Origin: Tetradesmus obliquus
Taxonomy: Eukaryota; Chlorophyta; Chlorophyceae; Sphaeropleales; Scenedesmaceae
Direction: 5' to 3'
Assembly: GCA_030272155.1 (NCBI GenBank)
Contig: CP126193.1
Span: forward strand, 4,278,001-4,342,000
Length of the DNA stretch: 64,000 nt
Each line of letters opens with the position of its first letter. Positions within the stretch are counted from its first letter, which is position 1. Positions 22,705 through 34,404 of the stretch are shown one piece after another. The translations under genes and the position numbers were made by a program. The notes beneath the pieces were generated by a model, which had not been told where the DNA came from, did no database searches, and saw only the letters and a list, made by a program, of their open reading frames with translations.

Positions 22705-25700
22705 ATGTTGCGTCAAATACCTCTGATCGCCCTGTCAGTGGCAGCGGTGTTGCTGGCTCAGGCAGCAGCGCAAAGTGAGCTCTTCAACAGTCACACAAAT
22801 AGACATCATTGGATTTACATCAGGCTACAACACTTAGTTTGCCATTGGACAGCTAGCAGCGTACGAATTGAGCTTTGTGTTTGTCGACGGTTGCAGCGAC
22901 GACTGATTGACTTTGGCAGTCCCTCGACCCCTGGACAGCATAATAAACATGCTGTCAGGCACAAACGTGTAACGACAGCAGCTTACGCCGTTCGGCTGGC
23001 CTGGTTGTTCCCTGTCTGCAGGCTGTCCCCAATGGCCTGCTGCTGCCACTGGCCAGGGCATAACACCAGTGGAGCGTGCAAGAGCGCCAATCACAGTCTT
23101 CTCTGAACTAGTGCTGATCGAGTACAATGCAGGTACGTGCACAGCACCTGGCCTCTCAATGCAAGCGCAGCAGCAATTGCACATAGCACAGCTTGCAGAG
23201 AACTGAGCTGACAACCTGCGCCATGCTGCTGGTGACCCTTCCAGTCTTCAGCAGTCTAAGATACTATGTGATGCTGTTGTTCCTGCAGTCTTCAAGTTCT
23301 TGTTGGCACAGCCGGAGCTGGGCCTGGTTGACATCACCAAGACGCAGATAACTCTGGACAGCGTGCGATTGAACTATGTGCACGGCATCTGGTATGAGGT
23401 GAGCCTGTTGTATGCAGCAGCGGTTGCAGGAACAGCAGCAGCAAGGTACTCAGTGAGCCCTGGACGCGGTTGTAACAGGTCACGTAAAGTGGTAGCCAGT
23501 TGCCAAAGCAGCACACAGCACATGCAACGTGAACATATTCACCTGCCTGGCATTGCACATGCACCCGCATGTCCATTTTCATAACACTTCTTTGCTGCAC
23601 GTACAAGCAGCCCACAGCACGACACCTGCTGCATGAACACATGGTGAAGATGTTCACCAATCAGTCATCCCACACTCTCCTGCAAGTCATTATGTCATTG
23701 ACCCTCCTGTGCCGCTTCATGATGCTGCACCAGATGCCTCCCAAAGCCGAGGTGCTCGCACACGTGGACAAGGCAGGGCCCAAGCCCGCCAGGAAAGCAC
23801 GCGCACTGCTGGTGATGGGCAAGGAGGACCCGCCCACTGTGCGTGAGGTGCTGGTCACACTTGAAAACGAGGGTGGCGGCCTCCCAGTGGCCAGCAACCT
23901 GGAGGCCGTGAACATCCACAGCAGCAAGTGGCCCGAGGTGCCCTACAACCAGCGCCCACACGGCGTGATGGACCAAGTCGGGTGCGTGGCAAGCTGTGGC
24001 TGGTGGCAGGGGCTGCGCTCGAGCAGCTTCACAGCGCAGCAGGAGCTGCTGCAGATGCTGCGGCATGCAGCACAAACGTCATTCCGTGATGCCCTGCAGC
24101 AATGCATATGTTACAGCCACGAGCACTGCTCTTGCTGCCGCCAACTCTTCACGTGCTTAGCAATGACCAGCTCACCCAGCAGCTGGACACTTCGGCAATG
24201 TGACTCACATCCTGCCCTGCATGCTGCACACTGCCACAAATCTGCTGCATACATATGCAGCCAAGTGATTGCCATCATGAAGGTGTACGAGCAGCTCAAC
24301 CTGTTCCTCAAGGCTGCCTTCAACGGCTACAGCTACGGCGAGTCCTGCGAGCCCAAGTGCATTGGCGACAACTACGGTGCCTACCAGTGGCTGAGTGACG
24401 ACATCCAGCGCGCCATCTACATCTGGTTCTTCATGCCGGAGGCGGCCGAGGGAGACGGCGGCTACATCCACCCGCTGCCACTGCAGGTGCTGGCGGCAGG
24501 GCGCAGTGAGTGGCGCTGGCTGACCCTGCAGCTGTTGGACCACGGCTCATGCCTGTACGCACATGATCTGCAGCAGCAGCAGCGACACAAGGCGGGAGCA
24601 TTACCCACAAGCTGCTGCCACGTGCGTTTGCCAATCTGGGTTGTCTGCAGCACAATGACGCAGCGTTGGCAGCATGCAAGGTGTTGACAAATCGGCTAGC
24701 TCCCAGGCTCGCCCTTACACTAACAAGCAGTCCTCCTCAAACCTCGCTCAACCTCATTCGAAACTCACCGCACTGCAGAGGACGACCTCAGCAGCTGGGA
24801 GATCACCAAGTGGTGGTTCAACGGCCACTTCTTCCCCAGCATCAGCGACCTCATCGCAGCCTGGAACGCAGACAAGGACGGCCTGCGCACCAGCTTCCGC
24901 ATCCTCAAGCCGGCAGGCGCCGCCAAGCTGTACTCCAACTTTGAGGCGCGCCCGGGGCCCACGCGCGGTGCAGACCAGCCTGTGGGCCCTGTGGCGTATG
25001 AGCCCTATGGCAGGAGGTGCGGGTGCCTGTTTGTACACTGTTGTTGGTACATGGTGGCACTGCTGCCTGCAATGCAACTTAAATTGTCATTGCCACACAG
25101 TAGATCTGGACAGGAACATAACACAGTCAAGCTGGCAGCTTGCTCGGCACTGCGCAGCCTGCAGTCGCTTGCTGACAATAAGTTGCCGTGGCTCTTCTGG
25201 CAATGTGTGCCCTCCCTGCAGGTTCAGCGTGGGCCAGAACAACCGCGTCAGCTGGCTGGGCTGGCAGCTGTATGTGGGCTACCTGCCTCACTACGGCCCC
25301 CGCTACATGGATGTGCGCTTCAAGGGCGAGCGCATCGCCTACGAGATCAGCATGCAGGAGGCGCTCGCATGTGAGCCTGGGCTGGGGCTGCAGAGCTGCA
25401 GCGCTGCCAGCTTTGGCCATGTAACACATGCTCTTGGGCATCTGGCAGCGCTGGCAGCATCTTGAACCCAGTTTGACCTCCTTGTGTTGCAGGATTGACA
25501 CTTGGTCAGCTTCACCAACTGCAGTCTAAAGGCACTTGTGACGTTATCCTACTGACACCCTTGCTGCCGCAACACACACACCTCCCAACGATGCTTGCAG
25601 CATATGGCGGCAACGACCTGTCTCAGGCCAACACGGTGTACCTGGACAGCCACTGGGGCATCGGGGCCAGTGTGAGGGAGCTGGTGCAGGGCATTGACTG

Positions 25701-27686
25701 CCCCATGACGGCTGCTTATATGGACGCTGTTACATTCTTCAAGGGCGCCAGCAAGCCCAACCTGCACAAGAACGCCATCTGCGTGTTTGAGCACAACCCA
25801 GGTGCGCTGCTGCTTGCACAGAATTGCAGCCAGCGAGGCCAGCATTGATACAGACACATAATCAAGTGATTGCGTCCTGACTTGTACACATTCACCTACA
25901 GCATAGTTGCAGTCGGTGACAAAGCTGGCGAAGAGCTGATGCATCTGCTGTCTGTTGTTGCTTCTCGTGTCGCGTGCAGACACGCCCACCCTGCGCCACT
26001 ACAGCTACTCGTACCAATTCTACGGTGCAGTGCCGGGCGCCAGCCTTGTGGTGCGCATGGTGTCTGAGATCAACAACTATGATTACATCACAGACCTCAT
26101 CCTGTCAAACGACGGCATGCTGGAGGTCAAGGTGGTCACGTCAGGGTGAGCAGGGCGCAGCGGCAGTGCCCATTACCTGTGCGAGGTGCAGCAGTGGCTA
26201 TGCTGGGCGCCCTTGCAGGATTCACGACTCTGATAGCGTACCAAAGGGGGTATTCTGCGCACAGTTGCCTGATGTAGCTACTGCTCCTGCTCCTGCTGCT
26301 GCTATGACCGTGATATCACAGGTATGTGCAGGCCACTGCCTTCAAGGCTGCTTACAGGGACAGCTTTGGCTACCCCCTGATGTACAACATCAGTGGCACG
26401 CTGCACACACACGTGCTGGCTTGGAAGGTTGACCTGGACATTGGCGGCACACAGAACAGCGTGAACATCCACCACATGAAGGTGCGTGTGGCAGCCTGCT
26501 GGCAGCTGGTTGATTGGATGCTAGCTGCCTACTCACCTTTCAGCGTGACAACCTGTCAGATGCTGTAGCAGCCAATGCATGTGCCGGAGCAGAACACAGG
26601 TAGCCCAAGCATACATGAGGCCACAAGCACTTGCGGTGCTGACATGAGCAGACGATTGGGCAGCTGCCAGGTGTGCGCAGCCAGCGTGTTCCTGAATACA
26701 CTCCTGCTGCTTTCCTGCCTCCTCTGAGTATGTCTGTCTCTGGCGGCTTAATCAAAGCAATTGCCTTGCTGCCTGTGCGCAGGTGGGTGAGGCGGACGAC
26801 GGCGCGGGCGGCAAGATCTACATCAACAAGTACGAGGCGGAAATCGCAGAGACAGAAAATGAGGCCGCATACTCTACCAGCATGGCTGCGCCCAAGATCC
26901 CCGTTGTCATTGCCGAGTCAAAGAAGAACATGTTTGGCAGCCCGCGCGGCTACAAGGTGCAGCTGAACAGGCCGCTGCTCAACCTGGAGCCAGAAGGGTA
27001 CGACAGGAGCAAGGCGCTGGGTGAGTGCTGCTAGCTGCTGCTGCTGTTGTTTGTTGTTTGATGCCAGCTGCATGGCCTTGATTGTTTGTGATCCTTGCTT
27101 CAGCATGCACCCACGCACACTGCAGGTTGTGGCTGCTGCATGGTTGGCAATGCATGCAATCCAGCAAACACACGGGTGCACACTCAACACACACATAGTG
27201 GCTGCATCAAGATTCTGCAACATGCATTGAGATTCCGCTGATTCAACACTCTGCACCTGCACTCCCGCCCCGCGCACTGCAGGCTTCATGAAGTACAGCT
27301 TTGCCGCCACCAAGCACAAGGACGCGGAGGCGCACAGCAGCAGCATCTACGGCCAGGCGCGGCTGTCCAACCCCTCTACCTCTCTGACCGACTACGTGGA
27401 CGGCGAGCCGCTGCGCAACCAGGATGTGGTGGTGTGGGTCAACAGCGGGCTGTACCACATCCCCGTGGCCGAGGACGCGCCTGTCACCACCACTACTGGC
27501 AATAGCCTTGGCTTCAGCCTTGTGCCGTTCAACTGGGCAAATGAGAGCCCTGCCACAGACATGGCAGACATGATTGAGATCACGTCCGAGAACAAGGCAG
27601 TGCCTGCAGTGAAGACAGCAGTCACGCGCTGCCAGCCCAGCTACCTGGATGTGAAGTTCCTGCAGTCTGGCTGGGAGTCCGCTTGA
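22705..27686 (+). CDS. Copper amine oxidase, secreted type, tandem copy B
   Basis: Paralogue of the gene at 15437, same strand. Seen: signal peptide MLRQIPLIALSVAAVLLAQA with the exon 1 donor in the same phase after 23 codons plus one base. Exon 2 has ITVFSELVLIEYNA, then FKFLLAQPELGLVDITKTQI, MPPKAEVLAHVDK (from about 23732), DDIQRAIYIWFF, WWFNGHFFPSISDL, VYLDSHWGIG, INNYDY with the topaquinone Tyr at 26078-26080, His ligands in TLHTHVLAW (26404, 26410), and LYHIPVAEDAPVT with the third His at 27456. The stop TGA is at 27684. The intron positions checked equal those of copy A while intron sequences differ, so the duplication is not very recent. Divergence is greatest in the signal peptide, domain D2 and the last 30 residues. 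Confidence 0.93.
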
Positions 27687-28990
27687 TGCAGCAGCAGCGG
27701 CTGCAGCTGCGGCAGCAGCAGCAGCAGCACCTGCGCAAGTTGACAGCAGGGCTGGGCGGTGGTGATTACTGGCTCCTGGTGATTCAGGTTTTGCAAGCGT
27801 TGGGTGTTGGTTGCCGTGATTGCAAGGCAGCATTGATGCATGTCAACAGGTAGAGTGTGGTTCTGGATTGGGTAGCGCAGAAGATACGCTAGCATAGTGC
27901 ATTTGCAGCTGCTGTGAATGCAGCTGGTGACGGCCCTTCATCAGCCTTGATTTATGCATGCCATATGGGTACTTGGTGCTTGGTGCAAACACTTGGAGTC
28001 TGGGATTTAGCGCAGATCAGGCTACGGCTGATGGTCGAGCTGAGCTGTGCAACAGAAGGGTTTGAGAGTGGCTGTGGGGAAGCTAGGCAAGGTGTTGCTG
28101 CTGGCAGGACCGCCGCACAGCCTGCATGCCTCTGATGCTTGCATGATGATCATGCAGACACTTGTTATCAGGAGCTCACAGAGCAACACTACCGTGCTGC
28201 TTTCAGACATGGGTGTGTGCTGCCGCTGTTTTTATGACAATGGCACGGCACCCTACTATCATTTGACCGCTTCGCTTGTTGAGGCGCTGTTCATTGACTT
28301 GACTACGCATGGACGCTTCCTGAACTGATTTTCTTCCTCGCTGCTAGTGCGAGCACTGGTTGCCAGCCAGACCAAGTCCTGTGCTGGCACCCCTAGCAAC
28401 AGCCACATCTATCCTGATTGCAGTAGAGGGCTGGAACCCACCAACACATGAGCATCGTGGCACTGCAATGTGCTGCATGATTGTAACAGTTCGCCTGTCA
28501 TGCATCCAGATGCGTCATGTGCTGCAGCCTTGTGGTGCTTCTGCAGCTGATCTGTCAACTGACAGACGCCTGGTCTGGCCCAGTGCTCTTGAAGAAACCC
28601 GCGTCCCTATCGTCTAGCGGCTAGGATATGGGCAAAGCCTCGTCTGTGGGCAAAGCCTTCTGCGCCCTGCCACACCTGGAAACAGCCGGCGTGCTTCACC
28701 TGCTGATGTTACAAACCACTTCGTAGGTGGGATGCTGTTGAGGAAGCATCAGGTGGCCATAACATTTCAACAGCATCAGCGGCTGCTGAAGCCACCACGG
28801 CATGCCGAGCCCATTGCGTCAACAGCAGCAGCAGCCAGCAACTTTCATCGAGTTTGTATGCCACTGAAATGTGGCAAGCTGATCCCTGCAGGCATGGCAG
28901 GCAGGCAGCTGCCAGCCTGGCCTGCTGAGGTCTCCCTAGCGCCACCAGCAGCTTCCGTGCAAAGGTTTAACAACCTCACCAGCTGTTGTA
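27687..28990. other. Intergenic, no protein gene recognised
   Basis: Short frames only. It contains the 3' UTR of amine oxidase B and a tRNA-Glu 5' fragment (listed separately). Nothing else was identified. Confidence 0.5.
28604..28630 (+). pseudogene. 5' half of a tRNA-Glu gene
   Basis: The 27 bases starting TCCCTATCGTCTAGCGGCTA match the acceptor strand, D arm and A box of a eukaryotic tRNA-Glu. After GGATATG the sequence departs: no anticodon arm, T arm, B box or 3' acceptor strand follows within 100 bp. It cannot give a normal tRNA. It may be a truncated gene or the head of a tRNA-derived element. Confidence 0.7.
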
Positions 28991-30215
28991 CCCGGACGAA
29001 TAGAATGAGGACGGAGACTGTCGCCTTCCGGCCAGCGTTACTTTTTGTGTTACACCGCCCCTCTTCCGACTCCAATTGCTCCAAATCCACAGAAGCTGCG
29101 GCAACCCGCAGGAGCTCATTTCAATATAAGGCCCGACCCAGTTTTATAGCTGAACTTTGAGCGCGCGAGGCGCAGGCATTGCAGAGCGACGAAGGGCAGT
29201 AACATTCGCTGATACGTTGAATCAGGCCAGATATGCTGCCGCGTAAACTATTCAACAATGTTCTTAAGCAAATGTGCAACTTACGGCGTCCAGTTTTGTC
29301 TCTCTTCGCCAGGGTCAATGGCTTCTGGTGTTTTGGGCTGTGGGTTTTGACTTTGCCAGAGTTTGCAGGCAGGTGTTTCCGCATAGCACGTCACGAAGAG
29401 ATGTTTTACAATGTATCTAAAGGTAATGAAGTGCCTCGTAGGGGCTGAAAGGGGTGGGTGGGTGGCCGGATGGCTTCATACCGGGCAACAACTGTGACAG
29501 TGGCTCAGCACTCGCACCCATGCGTGCATGCGAAATGGCACGTGCCTCGCACACACGCAAGGAAACGATCGTCCGGGTTACGGAATTGAGACTCCCCAAT
29601 TTACCCGGACGAATAGAATGAGGACGGAGACTGTGGCGTTCCGGCCAGCGTTACTTTTCGTGTTACACCGGCTCTTCCGACTCGAAGTGCTCCAAACTTA
29701 CTGAAGCTGCGACGGCAGGCGTTGTCTCACTGAACTGCACAGTTTGACTGCCCTTTATAGCGGAAGTTTTAGCGCGCTAGGCGCAGGCATTGGAGAGCTT
29801 CGTGGAGCAGTGACAGTCTCTGAATACGTCCAATCAGGCCAAATATGCTGCCTCGAAGGCCATGCAGCAATACTGTTCAGCAAATGTGCAACTTACGACA
29901 TCCAGTTCTGCATCTTGCCAAGTTCACTGGCTTCTGGTGTTTTGGGTTGTGGGTTTTGACTTTGACAGAGTCTCTGCTGTCGGGCAAAAGTTTTCGGGCA
30001 GGTGCTGCCCGACAACACGTCACGAAAACACACTGCTTAATGCAATCAAAGGTAATGAAGTGCCTCGTAGGGGCTGGGAGGGTTGGGTGGGTGGCCGGAT
30101 GGCTGCATCCAACGCAACAACTGTGACAGTAGCTCAGCACCATGCATGCATGCGAAATGGCGCGTGCCTCGCACACAAGCAAGGAAACAATCGTCTGGGA
30201 TACGGAGTGGAAGAC
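28991..30215. repeat. Diverged 613-bp tandem duplication
   Basis: Unit 1 (28991-29603) and unit 2 (29604 to about 30215) both start CCCGGACGAATAGAATGAGG. They share ordered landmarks: CCGGCCAGCGTTACTTTT, AAATGTGCAACTTACG, TTCTGGTGTTTTGGG, AATGAAGTGCCTCGTAGGGG and GTGGGTGGCCGGATGGCT. Similarity fades toward the right end of unit 2. No conserved reading frame spans both, so it looks non-coding. Confidence 0.85.
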
Positions 30216-30506
30216 TCCCTAATTTCTCACTGTGAGTATGTTGCTGTGATACACGTCGTGGCGCGCAATTCAAAATATGACATGTCTGTTTACTGCATCA
30301 TCATGATGCAGTCTGCATGTGCATTTTCGTACGAACACACACTGTGGCTTCGTGAAATCCCAATTGATCCTCTGACAGCTTCTGTAGGCCGAGGACGTGC
30401 CTGTCACTTGGGAAGCCATCAGCCAATCTTCCAAGCGATCTGCGAACGTCCTCAACACTCGCGACAATTTTGTGAAGTCGGCCGCAGTTTGGTGCTCAAA
30501 CTCAAG

Positions 30507-33186
30507 ATGAGCACCTCTTCTATAGGGACACAGGAAAGCAGTGAGCAACAACTTCACCCTTGTAGCCTAGCAGACACAGACAGCAGCAAGGGCAGCAACA
30601 GCCACAGCAGCAGTAGCAAGGGCGTCTGGTCTGGAGACCAAGACAGCATGCAGGTTGACCGCTATGTAGTTAGCAGCGAGGCGAACCAGCTCAGCCCTGA
30701 GCAGACCCAGCAGGCAGAGCAGCACTTGCTCAGGTTCATCGTGTGCGAGGATTTGCCATTTGAGGTGAGTGTGATTATGTGGAGTAGGGCATGAACCTTA
30801 TTTTATCTGCGCTGGCTATGAAAGCTGAGAGACTCACGTGTTTGTGCAGCAGTCACGCTTGTCTTGCAGGACAACAAGTGCCAGGTTGCGACGAGACAGT
30901 TGGTTGCTATAGACAAGCCGCAACCACCAGAGCTGTCTAGAGATCACTGCGGTGCTTCCAGATGGATCTGCTGGCATGCTCGGTGCAGTGCATCTGCCAG
31001 CAGAGGAGTGTACAGCGGAGGGCATTGCACAGCACATTGTCCAAGTGCTGCAGCGGTGGGAGATCACAGCGCGCGTGGCGCTGCTGGTGACTGACGGCGA
31101 TGTAGCCGTGGCGGAAGCGGGCCGCATTGTGGTGGACACCCCAGGGCTGCAGCACGTCATCCCCTTCAGGTGGCAACGGCAGCACGGCTCGCCACCCAGC
31201 TGCTTGATGCTAGCTGTGATTGTCCACAGCTGCCTGCCATGGCTCAAACTGTGAGCATTGAATGCACGTGCGGCAGCACACTCCAGCAGCGTCCAGGCAT
31301 GCTGCAGCCATTGCACTACACAACGTGTCAGCTGTGCCGCTATCCTGCTTGCATGCAACTACATGCAATCTCTCTGTCAACAGCATGATGTATAGATTCG
31401 AGACGGGTTGCACACATGTTGCCGTCCTGCCTGCAATCACACAGGTGCTGCACGCATGCCTTCGTCTCGCTGCTAGCTTCAGCCATGTCCCACAGCTGGG
31501 CTGCCAGCTCGCTGAGCAAGGCACAGCAGCTAGCAGCACACTTCCAGGCATCTGAGCAGCTGCTGGCGCTGCTGCAGCAGGCCCAAGCCAGGCTGCCAGG
31601 CACAACACAGCCAGCCCTCGCAAGCGCCAACACTGCAGAACTAACCTCTGCAGCGCATGTTGCATCTTCTGTGCTGCGCACCCGCGCCGCATTTGCAAGC
31701 CTCCTTAGCGAGCCAGGAGGTCGGGAAGCCGTGGGTGATGCTGGCGTGCTGCAGCTGCTGCAGGATGAGCAGTTCTTTGCAGATCTGGTGCTGCTGGATG
31801 CGCTGCTGCAGCCCATCAGCTGGGCCTTGGCGGAGGTGCAACACAAGGGCGCCACCCTGGCAGATGCAGCCAGGTGCACTGAGATAATCACCGTTGATAA
31901 CTATTATTGAATGAATGATGTCATGTGGTTCAGCATCTTGGGCCGTTTTTGGAATCGCAGCTGGCAGAACAGGTAGATCCTGCTGGGCAAGGTGCTCACT
32001 GCCCTCCATGCCTACCCCTGCTGCTGCTGCAACAGGTGCTGGCACACCCTGGCTTGCAAGCTGACCGCTGCAGTGGCTGCACTGCCAGACCCGGCCTTTG
32101 CGCAGCACGTCACCAACGCGTTCTACACGCATGCCAAAGAAACCAATATCCCGCTGCTGCAGCTGGCGCTGTTCCTTGAGCCCAGCTCCCGCCTGGCAGC
32201 CCTGCAGCAGCAGGCAATACCCCCTGCCGGAAGCAGTAACAGCAACAGCAGCAGCAGCAGTAGCAGCGTCTGCCCTGCTTTGGCCCGGCTGCAATTGGAG
32301 GCAGGGACACTGGCGCAGCGCCTTGGGTGGAGTGAGAATGAGGTGCTGTCGCTGTTCCAGGCCATGGCAGCCTATGCCTGCAACCAGGAGCCCTTCAGTA
32401 GTCAGCAGGCCTTGCCATGCCTGTACTGGCGGGACGTGGCTGCAGCAGCGCAGCAGTACGGCAGTAGTGCTGGCGCTGAGGGCGAGGCATCATCAGGGTG
32501 CAGCGCAACTGGGGTTCAGCTGCTGGCTGACATGGCGCAGAGGCTGCTGGGTGCGAGGATTACTGCCGCCACGCAGGAGCAGGTGAGGCGGGATTTGCAG
32601 AGCACAACCTCCGAGTGGTAAAGCCGACAAGCTCCAAGCAGAGCCTGCGCTGTGTTGCATGTTCATGGCATGCATGTAGTTACAACTATCTTATTAGCCA
32701 AACAATCAGGTGGCTTGCGCTCATTGCCTTGTGCTGCTTGTGCTGCGCCAGGTGTCGCGCCGCATCGGCTGGTTTGCTAGCCAGCAGCAGCGCAGCCAGC
32801 TCGACCCAGCCACACACGAGATACGCGCCACCATCAAAATGCACTGAGAGCGCTTTGCACAACCCGCCACCAGTAGCAACAGCAGCAGGCAGGCCAAGTG
32901 TGCCCGGCTCGATGCGGCTGAGGCAGCAGCTGCCCGAGACAGCATAGATGAGGAGGAGGAGGCAGTCAGCGGCGTTGAGCTGGCAGATGAGCTGCGCAAG
33001 CTGCATGGCGTGCTGCGGCCGCCAGCTGATGTGCAGCGCAGCAGGGCTGATGCTGTGGCCGATGCCTTTGGGGGCTGGGATGTGAGCAGCAGCCTGAGGC
33101 TGCTGAGCAGCAGCAGCTACAGGGAGGGCCAGCAAGCCGCTGTGATGAAAGGGCCGACAGCCGCCACAGGGCAGCTCAGCGGCTAG
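30507..33186 (+). pseudogene. hAT-transposase-like gene, probably decayed or domesticated
   Basis: Seen: an N-terminal Ser/Gln-rich exon from ATG 30507 to donor 30764, ending HLLRFIVCEDLPFE, like the start of hAT catalytic regions. Next comes TAVLPDGSAGMLGAVHLP, RWEITARVALLVTDGD and GRIVVDTPGLQHVIPF (about 30940-31170), which parallel the hAT stretch with the catalytic Asp and the conserved His region. Exon 31480-31874 has SKAQQLAAHFQASEQLLALL, and exon 32034-32580 has IPLLQLALFLEPSSRL, like the hAT L-DPRF block. Breaks: the frame shifts near 30945 and near 31173, and a TGA at 32845-32847 stands in an otherwise open frame that runs on to TAG at 33184. No BED finger, C-terminal dimerisation block or terminal inverted repeats were found. 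The family is an inference from layout, without alignment. Confidence 0.48.
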
Positions 33187-34366
33187 GACCCCCAGCAGCA
33201 GCAGCAGCTAAGCAAGCAGCGGTAGCACCAGCAGCAGTTCCCGTAGCAGGCACAGCAGCAGCAGTTTGCACAGGGTGCAGCAGCCTGTCGGACGCGCTCG
33301 GCAAGGGTTCTGCAGAATCACAAACCCGGTAGTATGGCTGACAGGCGTTGGGTCGCGTGGCTGCCCAAGCAGCCTGTCACTGGCTCGACACAGGGCGCTG
33401 TCCGGTGGTGTAACATCCTTACTGCCACTGGCGGCCTGTGGCGGTTCTTGTACTGAGGCGAACTGGTTGAGTGTTGTCAGAAGCTTGCCACCCATTGACG
33501 TCTGTAGAGCCCCACACCACGCTCTTGCTTTGTTTGGGGAGTTGTACTTGCAAACAACAAGCAGGCAGCAGGAAAGGTGTCATTGGCTGCTAACTTAATG
33601 TTGATGCAGGCAGCATGGAGGCGACCAAGTCAGACCTGCACAAAACATGCACGAGCGAGGTGCCTGACAACTGTTATGCCTGCCCTGCTGGTGCTGCTGC
33701 TGGCTGTCATTGCTGCTGCTGCTGCTGCTGCTGCTGCTTCTGCTGGTTATGCGCACCTTGTGCTGGCTTTGATGTTGGGCTCGTGCTTGGGCGGGTGGGG
33801 TGACACCAGGTACAGCCAAAGGCATCAGCAGGGGTGCAGGCACCAGGTGTTAGTAAAGCCACCAAGGTGTAAGTAGGTCTGGGCGATCAGCCGCCATCAC
33901 CACACACCATGTTTGTTTGCGGGGTGTCTCACAAGCACAATCAAGGCAGCATAAAAGCAGAACATAACACGAGACACACAAACCGCGCACACATGCTAGC
34001 TGCCGCCAATGCACCTACCTTGCTGGTGGTGATGTTGCCGTTACTAGTGGCCTGTGCTGCCTTCAATGTCGGGGTTGTTGTGCTTCAGCGTGTCAGGGCA
34101 GATGAATCGAGATAGTGACGCCAGCAGACCCCGAGCCAGGGTGTCAATACAGTCACAGGCATCCGGGATTTAGTAAAGCAACATTGTATCAAGCAAGCAA
34201 CCCAATGCTCACATTACGCGCTTGTTTGTTTGTGTGGCGTCATGCACACGTGTTGAAGGCAGCATGAAGCATGCATGAAACACAGCATACAGCACATGCA
34301 CAAGCAAGCTGCTGCCATGGTGCCCACCTTGCTGGTGTTGTTGTTGCCGGTGGCTGTTGCCGGTGG

Positions 34367-34402
<36 letters not shown>

Positions 34403-34404
34403 AC
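33187..34404. other. Low-complexity region, no gene recognised
   Basis: The stretch contains CTG/GCT runs at about 33713-33739 and 34369-34402. Two weakly similar segments (about 33905-34050 and 34220-34350) each run from a TTTGTTTG-type start to CCTTGCTGGTG. Open frames are products of the triplet repeats. It may hold the 3' UTR of the minus-strand gene to the right. Confidence 0.45.
34369..34402. repeat. (GCT)n triplet repeat
   Basis: About eleven TGC/GCT units, just beyond the proposed stop of the minus-strand gene to the right. Confidence 0.85.

Noticed and set aside
32845..32847. TGA as selenocysteine codon
   Set aside because: Green algae do make selenoproteins, but no selenoprotein family matches and no SECIS-like hairpin was recognised in the downstream sequence.
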